Source: Diaminobutyricibacter sp. McL0608 (GTDB lineage: Bacteria; Actinomycetota; Actinomycetes; Actinomycetales; Microbacteriaceae). From it: a DNA stretch of 64,000 nucleotides. Positions 32,094 to 40,896 of this stretch are shown piece after piece. Every line of letters starts with the position of its first letter. Position 1 is the first letter of the stretch. Both the position numbers and the translations under genes were made by a program. The stretch lies in assembly GCF_039613825.1 (NCBI RefSeq), contig NZ_CP154826.1:620001-684000 (forward strand). The letters run 5' to 3'. The notes beneath the pieces were generated by a model. The model was not told where the DNA came from and ran no database searches. It was given only the letters and a program-made list of their open reading frames with translations.

Positions 32094-33677
32094 GTGGACG
32101 ATGATGCCGGAGACTGGTTCCTCAGCCGCGCCGAATTGGGGAGGCTGGCACCCGATGCGCGGACCGGAGCCGTCCGGCTGGCGCCCTGGTCAGAGGGCAA
32201 CCTCGTACGGCCGCTGGTGCATGGCGCGACCTACTTCGCCCGGCTCCACAGCGAGTTGACCGCATTGCAGCCGGGCGACCGGGTGTGGTTCACGGACTGG
32301 CGTGGCGACCCGGATGAGCGGCTGCTCCCGGATGGCCCGTCGATCGGCGAGGTGCTCGCCGATCTGGCCCGCACAGGAGTACAGGTGCGCGGGCTGGTCT
32401 GGCGTTCGCACGGAGAACGGGTGTCGGCGCCGATCAGCGGCCGGTCGAATGCCCACCTCGGCCGAGAGGTCAACGATGCCGGCGGCGAAGTCCTGCTCGA
32501 TCAGCGGGTGCGCGTATTCGGGTCGCATCACCAGAAGTTCTTCGTCATCCGGCATGCGGACGACCCATCGCAGGATGTCGCATTCGTTGGCGGCATAGAC
32601 CTCTCCCACAGCCGCCGGGACGACGCCGAGCACGCAGGAGACCCGCAGGCGGTGAGCATGGATCCCCGCTATGGCAAGCGACCACCGTGGCACGATGCCG
32701 CACTCGAATTGCGCGGCCCTGTGGTGGCAGACCTGCTGGCCGTGTTCTCCGAACGCTGGAACGACCCGCATCCCCTTGACCACCGCAACCCGTATCGGAT
32801 GCTGCTGCAGCGGCTCGCCGACATGCCCCGGCATCCGAAGCCGCTGCCCGAGGCGGCACCGGCACCGGCTGTGGCGGGTCCGCACGCCGTCCAGCTCCTG
32901 CGAACCTACGCGCCCAAACGGCCGCCGTTCCCGTTCGCGCCGCGCGGGGAGCGGACCATCGCGCGCGCCTACGCGAAAGCCTTCGCCCGCGCTCGCTCCT
33001 TCATCTACATCGAGGACCAGTATTTCTGGTCGAAGGAGGTCGCCGCGGGTATCGCCAGGGCTCTCGTCAGGAACCCGCGATTGCAGGTCATCGTGGTGGT
33101 GCCCCGCTATCCCGATTGGGACGGTCCGCTCGCCGGACCTCCGAAACGGCTCGGTCAGCTGCGTGCCATCTCGATGCTGCGCCGGGCTGCATCCGACCGG
33201 ATAGGCGTGTTCGATCTCGAGAACACAGCGGGGACTCCCATCTACCTCCACGCGAAGATCTGCATCGTCGACGACCTCTGGATGACCTGCGGGTCCGACA
33301 ACTTCAACCGTCGCTCCTGGACTTCGGACAGCGAACTCACCTGCGCCGTCTTCGATCAGGGCGCGGAGGGGCATCCCCGCGACCGCTTGGCCCAAGAGTT
33401 GCGCCTGCAGCTCTGGGCCGAACACCTCGGCTTCGCCCCGGATGACCCGCGTCTCCTCGACGCCGACGGGGGACTTGCGCTGTGGAAGGCGAGTGCGGAC
33501 GCGCTCGATCGGTGGCACGAGACCGTGCGCGACTCTCCGCGACCGACCGGACAGGTGCGCCGCCACCGCATCGAACCGGTCTCCCGACTCCAACGGCTCT
33601 GGGCGGACCCGCTCAACAGCCTCATCGTCGATCCGGATGCTCGCCCCCGCCGCCTGCGCGGCACCTCGAAGTTCTGA
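32094..33677 (+). CDS. Phospholipase D-family protein (two HKD regions)
   Basis: 527 residues from GTG 32094, which has TACTGT seven bases upstream and so may be leaderless; the frame is open upstream but that part is antisense to the methyltransferase. The second HKD motif is canonical (YLHAKICIVDDLW, then GSDNFNRRSW). The first, GSHHQKFFVIRHAD, keeps HxK but has arginine where the motif aspartate is expected. FIYIEDQYFWS and VGGIDLS are also typical. No signal peptide is visible. PLD-fold enzymes hydrolyse or exchange phosphodiesters such as phosphatidyl head groups; this one resembles the stand-alone actinobacterial PLD group rather than cardiolipin synthase with membrane anchors. Confidence 0.88.
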   Translation: MDDDAGDWFLSRAELGRLAPDARTGAVRLAPWSEGNLVRPLVHGATYFARLHSELTALQPGDRVWFTDWRGDPDERLLPDGPSIGEVLADLARTGVQVRGLVWRSHGERVSAPISGRSNAHLGREVNDAGGEVLLDQRVRVFGSHHQKFFVIRHADDPSQDVAFVGGIDLSHSRRDDAEHAGDPQAVSMDPRYGKRPPWHDAALELRGPVVADLLAVFSERWNDPHPLDHRNPYRMLLQRLADMPRHPKPLPEAAPAPAVAGPHAVQLLRTYAPKRPPFPFAPRGERTIARAYAKAFARARSFIYIEDQYFWSKEVAAGIARALVRNPRLQVIVVVPRYPDWDGPLAGPPKRLGQLRAISMLRRAASDRIGVFDLENTAGTPIYLHAKICIVDDLWMTCGSDNFNRRSWTSDSELTCAVFDQGAEGHPRDRLAQELRLQLWAEHLGFAPDDPRLLDADGGLALWKASADALDRWHETVRDSPRPTGQVRRHRIEPVSRLQRLWADPLNSLIVDPDARPRRLRGTSKF

Positions 33678-33708
33678 ACCCGACGGCTCCGATCGCTACG
33701 GTGGAGCC

Positions 33709-34227
33709 ATGACTTTCGCAGATGTGAGCGCCGAGCTGGAGCGGGCCATCGCCCTCGGGTATGAGCGCCGGGATCGCAACGACATGGCTCCGACGATCGC
33801 GTACTTCGAGAACCTTCTCGCCGAGAATCCGGGCCTTCCTGTGCTGATCTACGAGGTGGCGGGCGCCTACGATACAGCGGGCGAGGAGCTCACCGCGAAG
33901 TCCCTGTACGAGGAGGCGCTCGCCGCAGGCCTGTCGGGAGAACGGCTCCGGATGTGCCTGTGCCAGTACGGCAGCACCTTGCGCTGGCTCGGCGAACTCG
34001 ACCGCTCGCTGGAGGTACTCGAGGATGCTCGGATCAGGTTCCCGGAGTCGGATGCCGTGCGCATCTTCCTCGCGCTCACCCTGAATGAGCTGGGCCGTGC
34101 GGATGAGGCGGTCGGTGTGCTTCTCGGCACGATCACCGCCCATGCAGACAGCACCGATCTCGGACGTTACGCGACCGGGCTCTCGAGTCTCGCGGACTGG
34201 TACGCGCAGGGGCGCCCCGGGTCGTGA
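33709..34227 (+). CDS. Tetratricopeptide-repeat protein (putative TPR_5-like)
   Basis: 172 residues, all helical. Tandem helix pairs read AYFENLLAENPGLPVLIYEVAGAYDTAGEELTAKSLYEEALAAGL, LCQYGSTLRWLGELDRSLEVLEDARIRFPE and VRIFLALTLNELGRADEAVGVLLGTI, with the usual TPR spacing of about 34 residues. It lacks a signal peptide and is probably a cytosolic scaffold. Homologues are small stand-alone TPR proteins without a known partner. It starts about 30 bases after the phospholipase gene and may be co-transcribed with it. Confidence 0.85.
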   Translation: MTFADVSAELERAIALGYERRDRNDMAPTIAYFENLLAENPGLPVLIYEVAGAYDTAGEELTAKSLYEEALAAGLSGERLRMCLCQYGSTLRWLGELDRSLEVLEDARIRFPESDAVRIFLALTLNELGRADEAVGVLLGTITAHADSTDLGRYATGLSSLADWYAQGRPGS

Positions 34228-34228
34228 G

Positions 34229-35140
34229 CTATTCGCCGGAGCCGACGAGCAGCACCAGTTTTCCGCTCACGCGACCGGCCTCGCCGACGCGGTGCGCCTC
34301 CGCGATGTCTGCGAGGGGGAAGGTCTGCACGGTCGGGATCGAGAACTGACCTGACTCGATCAGAACGCCGACCCCTGCGATGGCGTGGAACGCGCGGCCG
34401 TCTTCCCCGCGGCTGAACCGCACCCCGTGTTCTCGTGCCCCGACGAAGTCGGCGATCGTCACGACGTTCTCCGCGCCGCCGGCCAGCCCGATGAGCTCGG
34501 GCAGGATGCCGCTCCCGGCGACGTCGAGCGCGCGGTCGACGCCATCCGGTGCCAGGGCGCGAACACGTTCCCTGAGACCGTCGCCGTAGGCGACAGGCTC
34601 GGCGCCGAGCGACCTCAGGTAGTCGTGGTTGGCGACACCCGCGGTGCCGATCACCCGCGCCCCCCGAACCGCAGCGAGCTGGACGGCGGCGCTGCCGATG
34701 CCGCCGGAGGCGCCACTGACCAGCAACGTCGTTCCAGCTCCGACGCCGAGCTGGTCGAGCGCGCGGGTGGCCGTCTCGACAGCCGCCGGAAGTGCGGCAG
34801 CGCCGGCGAAATCAAGGGAAGGTGGGATCGGCGCATAGTAGGACAGCACGGCGAGTTCTGCCTGGGCCGCTCCGTCCTCGGATGCGCCGAACACGCGGTC
34901 GCCGATCCTCACGTCGTCGACGCCCGCCCCCAGCTCGTCGACGACGCCCGCCGCCTCGTAGCCGAGGGTCTGCGGGAGCTCGGGATCCATCTGGCCCTGG
35001 CGTTTCTTCCAGTCGCTCGCGTTGACGCCGGCAGCGCGCACTGCGATGCGGACCTGGCCGGGACCCGGATGCGGATCGGGCAGTTCCACGATCTCGAGGA
35101 CCTCCGGGCGGCCGAACCGGCTGAACCTGGCTGCTTTCAT
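34229..35140 (-). CDS. Zinc-free NADP-dependent quinone oxidoreductase (MDR family)
   Basis: 303 residues. The GroES-like N-terminal domain (LPDPHPGPGQVRIAVRAAGVNASDWKKRQGQMDPELPQTLGYEAAGVVDELGAGVDD) lacks the cysteine ligands of zinc dehydrogenases. The Rossmann half has VSGASGGIGSAAVQLAAVRGARVIGTAG. This is the quinone oxidoreductase/zeta-crystallin group of NADPH-dependent reductases, acting on quinones or reactive enones in the cytosol. Its stop nearly touches that of the convergent TPR gene. Confidence 0.92.
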   Translation of the reverse strand: MKAARFSRFGRPEVLEIVELPDPHPGPGQVRIAVRAAGVNASDWKKRQGQMDPELPQTLGYEAAGVVDELGAGVDDVRIGDRVFGASEDGAAQAELAVLSYYAPIPPSLDFAGAAALPAAVETATRALDQLGVGAGTTLLVSGASGGIGSAAVQLAAVRGARVIGTAGVANHDYLRSLGAEPVAYGDGLRERVRALAPDGVDRALDVAGSGILPELIGLAGGAENVVTIADFVGAREHGVRFSRGEDGRAFHAIAGVGVLIESGQFSIPTVQTFPLADIAEAHRVGEAGRVSGKLVLLVGSGE

Positions 35141-35203
35141 CGTGTGCTCCGTTCTCTCGCAGTCCTGAGTTCCGCGGCCTGAGCTGAGGCGGACAGGCGC
35201 CGA

Positions 35204-35557
35204 TCAGCTCGGCTCGTGGACGAGCTGCCGCACCTCGACGGGCGAGAACCTGGCTTCGACGAAGCGCCCGGCGATCTCGACCGCCCGGTCGATGCTCGCG
35301 CAGTCGACGAGGTAGAACCCGCCGACCCACTCTTTGGCCTCGATGAACGGTCCGTCCGTCGTGTGCACGCGCTTGTGGGAGTCCGTGCGCACGACGACGG
35401 CTGCCTCGGTGCTGAGCTCGTTCGTCTCGATCAGCTCGCCCGACGCCTGGAGCTCGCGGATGACGGCGCCGTGGGTGGCATCCAGCTCGTCCCTCAGCCC
35501 GTTTTCGAGGGCGTCGTCGAAAGCGGGGTTGTTGTAGATCAGAATCTGGTATCGCAT
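35204..35557 (-). CDS. YciI-like (YCII/DGPF domain) protein
   Basis: 117 residues from ATG 35557, with AGGAG upstream. It contains the signature TTDGPFIEAKEWVGGFYLVDCASIDRAVEIAGRF, which gives the DGPF-domain name, in a dimeric ferredoxin-like barrel. Such proteins often accompany ECF sigma factors of the SigJ/RpoE41 type, but no sigma gene lies next to this one. The reaction is unknown; the fold is related to muconolactone isomerase. The 100 bases between this gene and the aldose epimerase hold no feature I recognise. Confidence 0.9.
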   Translation of the reverse strand: MRYQILIYNNPAFDDALENGLRDELDATHGAVIRELQASGELIETNELSTEAAVVVRTDSHKRVHTTDGPFIEAKEWVGGFYLVDCASIDRAVEIAGRFVEARFSPVEVRQLVHEPS

Positions 35558-35658
35558 GAGAAATCTCCTGTCTTCGGTCCGTACATCACAACGTCGAACG
35601 ACGACAGGCCCGATCGACATTCTGCGATGAAACTTCTTCGGCCCGGTGATGACATCGG

Positions 35659-36582
35659 CTAGATCGCGTGGATGGTCCACCCTGCTGTCGCGGTCGCACC
35701 GGGCGCGAGCACGATCAGGTCGGTCCCCGAGTTGAACGCGTCGGGCGGGCAGGTCATCGGTTCGACGGCGAGACCCAGGCGGCTCGTGGCAGGGTTCGCC
35801 TGGTCGGCGGTGTGCACCTGCACCCACGGGCAGTCGTCGGCCCAGGTCATCCCGACGCCGGTGCCGTCTGCGGCGGTCAGCGTGACGGCCGTGGTGAGCT
35901 CGTCGCCGCGTACCAGGTCGGTGAACGCGTGGTCGATGAAGGTGGTGCCGATGAGGCGCGGCGTGCGGAAGTCGAAGGAGCCGTCCTCCTCGGTCTCGAC
36001 ATCGGCCAGCCCGATCGGGATGAGGCGGTCGTCGGTGACGGTCAGTACGGACGCCGCAGGAAGCGAGAGGGTCCACTCGTCGACGCGGCCGGAGCCGGGT
36101 GTCAGGTACGGGTGCGGTCCGGTGCCCCACGGTGCATCGTCGTGCCCGGTGTTCAGGCCGGACACGGTCGAGTGCAGGCCGCTCTCGTCGAGTGCGAAGG
36201 TGACGGTGACCTCGACGCGGTGCGGGTAGCCGGTCTGCGCTTCGATCGTCGCGACGAGCACCACATGGCTCGCCGACCGGTCGACCGCGGTGAAGTCCAG
36301 CCACGTTGCGAGGCCGTGCAGCGCGTTGCCGCGGTTCGGCTCGGTGAGGGGGAGCTGCTCTTCGACGCCGTCGAACGTGTAGCGCCCGTCGACGACCCGG
36401 TTCGGCCACGGCGCCAGCGTCGCACCGCGGTAGGCCGGGCGGATCTCGTCGGCCTCGAACGGTACGACGAGATCGCGTCCGTGATGCTGCAGGGTGCGCA
36501 GGCTGGCCCCGACGGAGGCGATGGTCGCGGTGTAGTCGCCGGCCGCCAGGCCGTAGTGGGTCCCGGAGAGAGGTGTGGTCAT
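35659..36582 (-). CDS. Aldose 1-epimerase family protein
   Basis: 307 residues from ATG 36582. GATLAPWPNRVVDGRYTF, NRGNALHGLATW, GTGPHPYLTPGSGRVDEWTL and the late TFIDHAFTDL/GLAVEPMTCPPDAFN segments match the galactose mutarotase beta-sandwich, with the HG and HPY histidines and the EPMTCPPDAFN glutamate as active-site residues. It interconverts alpha and beta anomers of a hexose in the cytosol. The sugar is not evident. It is divergent from pdxH with about 45 bases between their starts. Confidence 0.92.
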   Translation of the reverse strand: MTTPLSGTHYGLAAGDYTATIASVGASLRTLQHHGRDLVVPFEADEIRPAYRGATLAPWPNRVVDGRYTFDGVEEQLPLTEPNRGNALHGLATWLDFTAVDRSASHVVLVATIEAQTGYPHRVEVTVTFALDESGLHSTVSGLNTGHDDAPWGTGPHPYLTPGSGRVDEWTLSLPAASVLTVTDDRLIPIGLADVETEEDGSFDFRTPRLIGTTFIDHAFTDLVRGDELTTAVTLTAADGTGVGMTWADDCPWVQVHTADQANPATSRLGLAVEPMTCPPDAFNSGTDLIVLAPGATATAGWTIHAI

Positions 36583-36627
36583 TGCCTCATTCTGCCCGGT
36601 CGAGCGGATCCTCGATACATTCGAGGC

Positions 36628-37266
36628 ATGGCCGACACGCTGACCGGCGACGATTCGATCGCCCTCCCCGAATTCAATTCGCCGCCCCACGACCCGCTCG
36701 CGCTCGCGCGTGAGTGGATGCGGAGGGCCGACGAGCGGGGTGTTCGGGAGTCCGGGGTCGCGGCCCTGGCGACGGTCGGTTCCGATGGTGCGCATCCGGT
36801 GCCTTCCGTGCGGATGGTGCTGGTCAAGGAGGTGGACCGGTCCGGCCTGATCTTCACCACCTACGCATCGAGCCGCAAGGGTCAGGAGCTCACCGCCAAC
36901 CCGCACGCCTCCGTCGTCTTCTACTGGCGCGAGACCATGCAGCAGCTGAAGGTCGAGGGTGTCGTCGAGCGGCTGTCCGACGCGGAGTCGGACCGTCTCT
37001 TCGCCGAGCGGCCCCGTGCGGCGCGCGCCACGACGGCCGTCTCGCACCAGGGCAGCCGGCTCGACAGCGAGGAACGCCTCGTCGCCGAGGCGAAACGACT
37101 CATGGATGCGGACACCGAGATCACCCGGCCGGCGGACTGGGCGGGCTACCGGCTCGTGCCGACAGGAATCGAGTTCTGGCACGGTCGCAGGGACCGCCTC
37201 CATCGCCGCCTCGCCTATCTGCTCCAGGCCGATGGCGCCTGGCAGGCGGAGCGGCTGCAACCCTGA
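36628..37266 (+). CDS. pdxH: Pyridoxamine 5'-phosphate oxidase
   Basis: 212 residues, the expected size. The FMN- and substrate-binding blocks are all present: VPSVRMVLVKEVDRSGLIFTTYASSRKGQELTANPHASVVFYWRETMQQLKVEGVVERL, SHQGSRLDS, and the C-terminal GYRLVPTGIEFWHGRRDRLHRRLAY. The enzyme oxidises pyridoxamine- or pyridoxine-5'-phosphate to pyridoxal 5'-phosphate with oxygen, the last step of vitamin B6 salvage. TACATT lies six bases upstream of the ATG and no ribosome-binding site is apparent, so the message may be leaderless. The PLP-dependent GabT encoded at 42.6 kb is one local user of the cofactor. Confidence 0.95.
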   Translation: MADTLTGDDSIALPEFNSPPHDPLALAREWMRRADERGVRESGVAALATVGSDGAHPVPSVRMVLVKEVDRSGLIFTTYASSRKGQELTANPHASVVFYWRETMQQLKVEGVVERLSDAESDRLFAERPRAARATTAVSHQGSRLDSEERLVAEAKRLMDADTEITRPADWAGYRLVPTGIEFWHGRRDRLHRRLAYLLQADGAWQAERLQP

Positions 37267-37347
37267 CTCCGCCGGGCGAGTCGATCACGTAGCACCCCGG
37301 AAACGTGCGGAAACACTCCAGCAACACCCAGTGGCTACAGTCCATCC

Positions 37348-38997
37348 ATGGGCGACCTTTTCAATGGATACGGCGTCCAGGCGGCGAAGCGTCGGAAGAA
37401 CCGCACCGCGGCCTGGGACGAGATGTTCGCCGACCACGGTCGGTCGGCCGGCGCCCAGCACGCGCGTCCCGCCTACCGCGAGCTGTATGCCGCCCTTGCG
37501 ACACTCACCCAGGACGAGCTTCGCGGACGCACGGATGCGCTGGCGAGCTCCTATCTCGCCCAGGGCGTCACCTTCGATTTCGCAGGTGAGGAGCGACCCT
37601 TTCCGCTCGATGCGGTGCCCCGCGTCATCGAACAGGCGGAGTGGACGCGCATCGAATCAGGGGTGAAGCAGCGGGTCCGCGCCCTCGAAGCCTTCCTCAG
37701 CGACGTCTACGGCGCGCAGAACGCGGTGCGCGACGGAGTCATCCCGGCCGGGCTGATCACCTCGTCTGCGCACTTCCACCGGGCGGCCGCGGGAGTGGAG
37801 AGCGCGAACGGGGTGCGCATCCAGGTGTCCGGCGTCGACCTCATCCGCGACGAGTTCGGCGAATGGCGTGTGCTCGAAGACAATGTGCGTGTTCCGAGCG
37901 GTGTGAGTTACGTCATCTCCAACCGCCGGGTGATGGCGCAGACCCTTCCCGAGCTCTTCACGTCGATGCGCGTGCGGCCGGTCGGCGACTATCCGTATCG
38001 GCTGCTGCAGGCGCTGCGGGCGAGTGCGCCGGGCGGCATGGACGCGCCCAACGTGGTCGTCCTGACGCCCGGCGTCTACAACTCGGCGTACTTCGAGCAC
38101 ACCCTCCTCGCCCGGCTCATGGGCGTCGAACTCGTCGAGGGCAGGGACCTCTTCTGCTCGGCAGGCAAAGTGTGGATGCGCACCACCTCCGGTCCGAGAC
38201 GCGTCGACGTGATCTACCGTCGCATCGACGACGAATACCTCGACCCGCTGCAGTTCCGCGTCGACTCCGTGCTCGGCACTCCCGGTCTGATGCTCGCTGC
38301 GCGCCTGGGCAACGTGACCATCGCGAACGCGGTCGGCAACGGGGTCGCCGACGACAAGCTGGTCTATACCTACCTGCCGGACCTCATCCGTTACTACCTG
38401 GCGGAAGAGCCGGTCATTCCAAACGTCGACACGTGGCGGCTCGAAGATCCGGGCGCGCTCGAGGAGGTGCTCGACCGGCTCGGCGAACTGGTCGTCAAAC
38501 CGGTGGACGGCTCCGGCGGCAAAGGACTGGTGATCGGGCCGGATGCGAGCAAGAAGGAGCTGACCGAACTGCGCGCCCGTCTGATCGAGGACCCGCGCGG
38601 CTGGATCGCGCAGCCGGTCGTGCAGCTGTCGACCATCCCCACACTCGTCGCAGACGGGATGCGCCCCCGGCACGTCGACCTGCGCCCGTTCGCCGTCAAC
38701 GACGGGCGCGACATCTGGGTCCTCCCTGGGGGCCTCACCCGGGTGGCGCTGCCTGAAGGGCAGCTGGTGGTCAACAGCAGCCAGGGCGGCGGATCGAAGG
38801 ACACGTGGGTGGTCGGCGTCGGCACCGTGGACACCGAGCCGGTGGAGATCCGCAGTGTGCAGGGACTCGTCGCCGACCAGGCCGCGGCGCCTGCGGCCGC
38901 CGGCGCCCAGCATCCGCCGGACCATTCCGAACAGGACGGCCCGCGAAGCGACCAGCAACAGCAGCAGCAACAATCGAGAACGGATGCTCCGTGCTGA
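37348..38997 (+). CDS. Circularly permuted ATP-grasp protein (type 2)
   Basis: 549 residues. LTPGVYNSAYFEHTLLARLMGVELVEGRDLF, VDVIYRRIDDEYLDPLQFR and the nucleotide loop KPVDGSGGKGLVIGPDA (about residue 386) followed by WIAQPVVQLST identify the CP_ATPgrasp family. These form amide or peptide bonds from acyl-phosphate intermediates. The C-terminus is a low-complexity tail ending in seven consecutive glutamines (38953-38973). TACAGT six bases before the ATG suggests a leaderless promoter. The gene is followed by an alpha-E and a transglutaminase-like gene with overlapping ends, a conserved trio thought to make or attach a peptide tag; the product is unknown. Confidence 0.93.
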   Translation: MGDLFNGYGVQAAKRRKNRTAAWDEMFADHGRSAGAQHARPAYRELYAALATLTQDELRGRTDALASSYLAQGVTFDFAGEERPFPLDAVPRVIEQAEWTRIESGVKQRVRALEAFLSDVYGAQNAVRDGVIPAGLITSSAHFHRAAAGVESANGVRIQVSGVDLIRDEFGEWRVLEDNVRVPSGVSYVISNRRVMAQTLPELFTSMRVRPVGDYPYRLLQALRASAPGGMDAPNVVVLTPGVYNSAYFEHTLLARLMGVELVEGRDLFCSAGKVWMRTTSGPRRVDVIYRRIDDEYLDPLQFRVDSVLGTPGLMLAARLGNVTIANAVGNGVADDKLVYTYLPDLIRYYLAEEPVIPNVDTWRLEDPGALEEVLDRLGELVVKPVDGSGGKGLVIGPDASKKELTELRARLIEDPRGWIAQPVVQLSTIPTLVADGMRPRHVDLRPFAVNDGRDIWVLPGGLTRVALPEGQLVVNSSQGGGSKDTWVVGVGTVDTEPVEIRSVQGLVADQAAAPAAAGAQHPPDHSEQDGPRSDQQQQQQQSRTDAPC

Positions 38998-39920
38998 GCC
39001 GCATCGCGTCGAGCCTGTTCTGGATCGGACGGTACATCGAACGCAGCGACGGGACTGCGCGCATCCTCGACGTGCACCTGCAGCTGCTGCTCGAGGACCC
39101 CTGGATCGACGAAGACACCGCCTGCCGTTCCCTCCTGTCGGTGATGGGCAGTGAGGCGCCGGGGGACTCGAGCCTGGCGCGAGAGGATGTGCTGCGCATC
39201 CTCGCCGTGGACCGCACACAGCCCGCATCCATCGTCTATTCGCTGAGCGCAGCGCGCGAGAACGCCCGCCGAGCACGCGAGATCGTGTCGACGGAGCTCT
39301 GGGAATGCCTCAACACCACCAGTGCGCGGATGCCCCGGCGGGTGACCAGCGACAAAGTGCACGAATTCTTCTCCTGGGTGCGGGATCGCACGGCGCTCGC
39401 CGTCGGCATCATGGAGTCCTCCGCGAGCAGGGACGAGGCCTGGCAGTTCTTCACCCTCGGCCGGTCCCTCGAACGGGCGGACATGACGGCGCGGCTGCTC
39501 GCCACGCGTTCACTCACCGAAGCCAGCGGGCCGAGCTGGACGACCATCCTGCGCTCGTGCGGTGCGTACGAGGCCTACCTGCGCACGTACCGCGGTGTGC
39601 CGTCCGCACGCAACGCCGCCGAGTTCCTGCTCCACGACCGCCTGTTCCCCCGCTCCATCCTCTACTCGGTCGCCCGGGCGGAACGGTGCCTTCACGACAT
39701 CGAGCCGCGAACGGAGCGCGTCGGTGTGACCGAACGCGCGCAGCGGCTGCTCGGGCAGATCCGCAGCGACCTCGAGTTCCGGCCGATCGCGGAGATCCTC
39801 GATGATCTGCCCGCACACATGTCGGCGGTGCAGGATGCGACGAGTGCCGCGAGCGAAGCCATCCGCCAGCGCTACTTTCCCGAGAACCTGGCCCCGAACT
39901 GGATCGGAGAACGATCGTGA
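38991..39920 (+). CDS. Alpha-E domain protein (DUF403)
   Basis: 309 residues, almost all alpha-helical. SRIASSLFWIGRYIERSDGTARILDVHLQLLLED starts the domain, and further alpha-E blocks are SLSAARENARRAREIVSTELWECLN, SASRDEAWQFFTLGRSLERADMTARLL and HDRLFPRSILYSVARAERCL. The conserved Arg-Glu pairs give the family its name. The GTG start overlaps the stop of the ATP-grasp gene, and its own stop overlaps the transglutaminase start, so the trio is co-translated. It has no known activity and may be a substrate carrier or partner of the ATP-grasp ligase. Confidence 0.93.
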   Translation: MLSRIASSLFWIGRYIERSDGTARILDVHLQLLLEDPWIDEDTACRSLLSVMGSEAPGDSSLAREDVLRILAVDRTQPASIVYSLSAARENARRAREIVSTELWECLNTTSARMPRRVTSDKVHEFFSWVRDRTALAVGIMESSASRDEAWQFFTLGRSLERADMTARLLATRSLTEASGPSWTTILRSCGAYEAYLRTYRGVPSARNAAEFLLHDRLFPRSILYSVARAERCLHDIEPRTERVGVTERAQRLLGQIRSDLEFRPIAEILDDLPAHMSAVQDATSAASEAIRQRYFPENLAPNWIGERS

Positions 39921-40762
39921 AGCGCCTCCGGATAACCCATTCCACCGGGTACCGGTACGAGGGCGAAGTGACCGCGTCGTACAACGAGGCCCGGATGCTG
40001 CCGATCAGCGCCGAACGACAGCTGGTCCTGCACTCGAATCTCGAAGTCGAGCCTGTGTCGTCGCACCACCAGTACACCGACTACTGGGGAACGCGGGTGC
40101 TGGCCTTCGATGTGCTGGCGCCGCATCGCGAGCTGACCCTGTCGGCGAGCAGTCTGGTCGAGGTGCTCGACCCGTTGCCCCACGATTCGGCACTGACGTG
40201 GGACGAGCTTCGGCACGTGCGATTCACTGCCGGCGAGTACGTGCAGCAGCTGCCGCAGACCCAGCTCACGGAGCCGGCGGACGAGGTCGCCGGGATCGCG
40301 GCGACGGTCGTCGGGCTGCACGAGGACCCGTGCGAGGCTGCGCTCGCGCTCTGCCGCCGCGTCGGCGAGTCGGTGGAGTACGTCACCGGTGTGACAGGTG
40401 TGACGTCGACCGCAGCGGATGCGTGGGCCGAAGGAAAGGGTGTCTGCCAGGACATCACGCACATCGCGATCGGGGCGCTCCGATCGGTCGGGATTCCGGC
40501 GCGCTATGTGTCCGGGTATCTGCATCCGTCTCCGGAACCGGTCGTCGGCGAGACCGTCGTGGGGGAGTCGCACGCGTGGGTCGAATGGTTCTGCGGCAGC
40601 TGGCACGGGTACGACCCGACCAACCGGGTGGAGATCGGCGACCGGCACGTGCGGGTCGGGCACGGCCGCGACTACACGGATGTGGCGCCGCTGCGGGGCG
40701 TGTACGCGGGACCCACCGCATCCGAACTGTTCGTCACCGTGGAGATCACCCGCGAGGCCTGA
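39917..40762 (+). CDS. Transglutaminase-like cysteine protease-fold protein
   Basis: 281 residues. An N-terminal beta domain (RITHSTGYRYEGEVTASYNEARMLP) precedes the core with a complete Cys-His-Asp triad: C177 in GKGVCQDITHIAIGALRSVGIPARYVSGY, H219 in GESHAWVEWF and D233 in WHGYDPTNR. No signal peptide is visible, so it is cytosolic. In the conserved ATP-grasp/alpha-E/transglutaminase cluster it may cleave or transfer the peptide made by the ligase. It converges on the pucR gene across a repeat-bearing spacer. Confidence 0.93.
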   Translation: MKRLRITHSTGYRYEGEVTASYNEARMLPISAERQLVLHSNLEVEPVSSHHQYTDYWGTRVLAFDVLAPHRELTLSASSLVEVLDPLPHDSALTWDELRHVRFTAGEYVQQLPQTQLTEPADEVAGIAATVVGLHEDPCEAALALCRRVGESVEYVTGVTGVTSTAADAWAEGKGVCQDITHIAIGALRSVGIPARYVSGYLHPSPEPVVGETVVGESHAWVEWFCGSWHGYDPTNRVEIGDRHVRVGHGRDYTDVAPLRGVYAGPTASELFVTVEITREA

Positions 40763-40797
40763 GCCGCGGAGGCGGCCGCGCGCAGCGTGCCCCGGCC

Positions 40798-40878
40798 GGC
40801 GAGAATCGCCCCTGCGGTCGAGGGTCGCCTGTAGAACGGCGACAGTCGGCGCCGCCGGCGACTCTCGGCGACTCTCGG
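40798..40878. repeat. Palindromic intergenic repeat, CGAGA(A/G)TCGCC family
   Basis: In the convergent spacer between the transglutaminase and pucR genes, GGCGAGAATCGCC (40798-40810) and GGTCGAGGGTCGCC (40816-40829) face two overlapping inverted copies, GGCGACTCTCGG at 40857-40868 and 40867-40878. The arms can pair with one mismatch. The same 11-mer CGAGAATCGCC recurs at 46936 in another convergent spacer. It may be a bidirectional terminator or a REP-like element. Confidence 0.55.
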
Positions 40879-40896
40879 CAGCGCGGCGGCCCGCGG

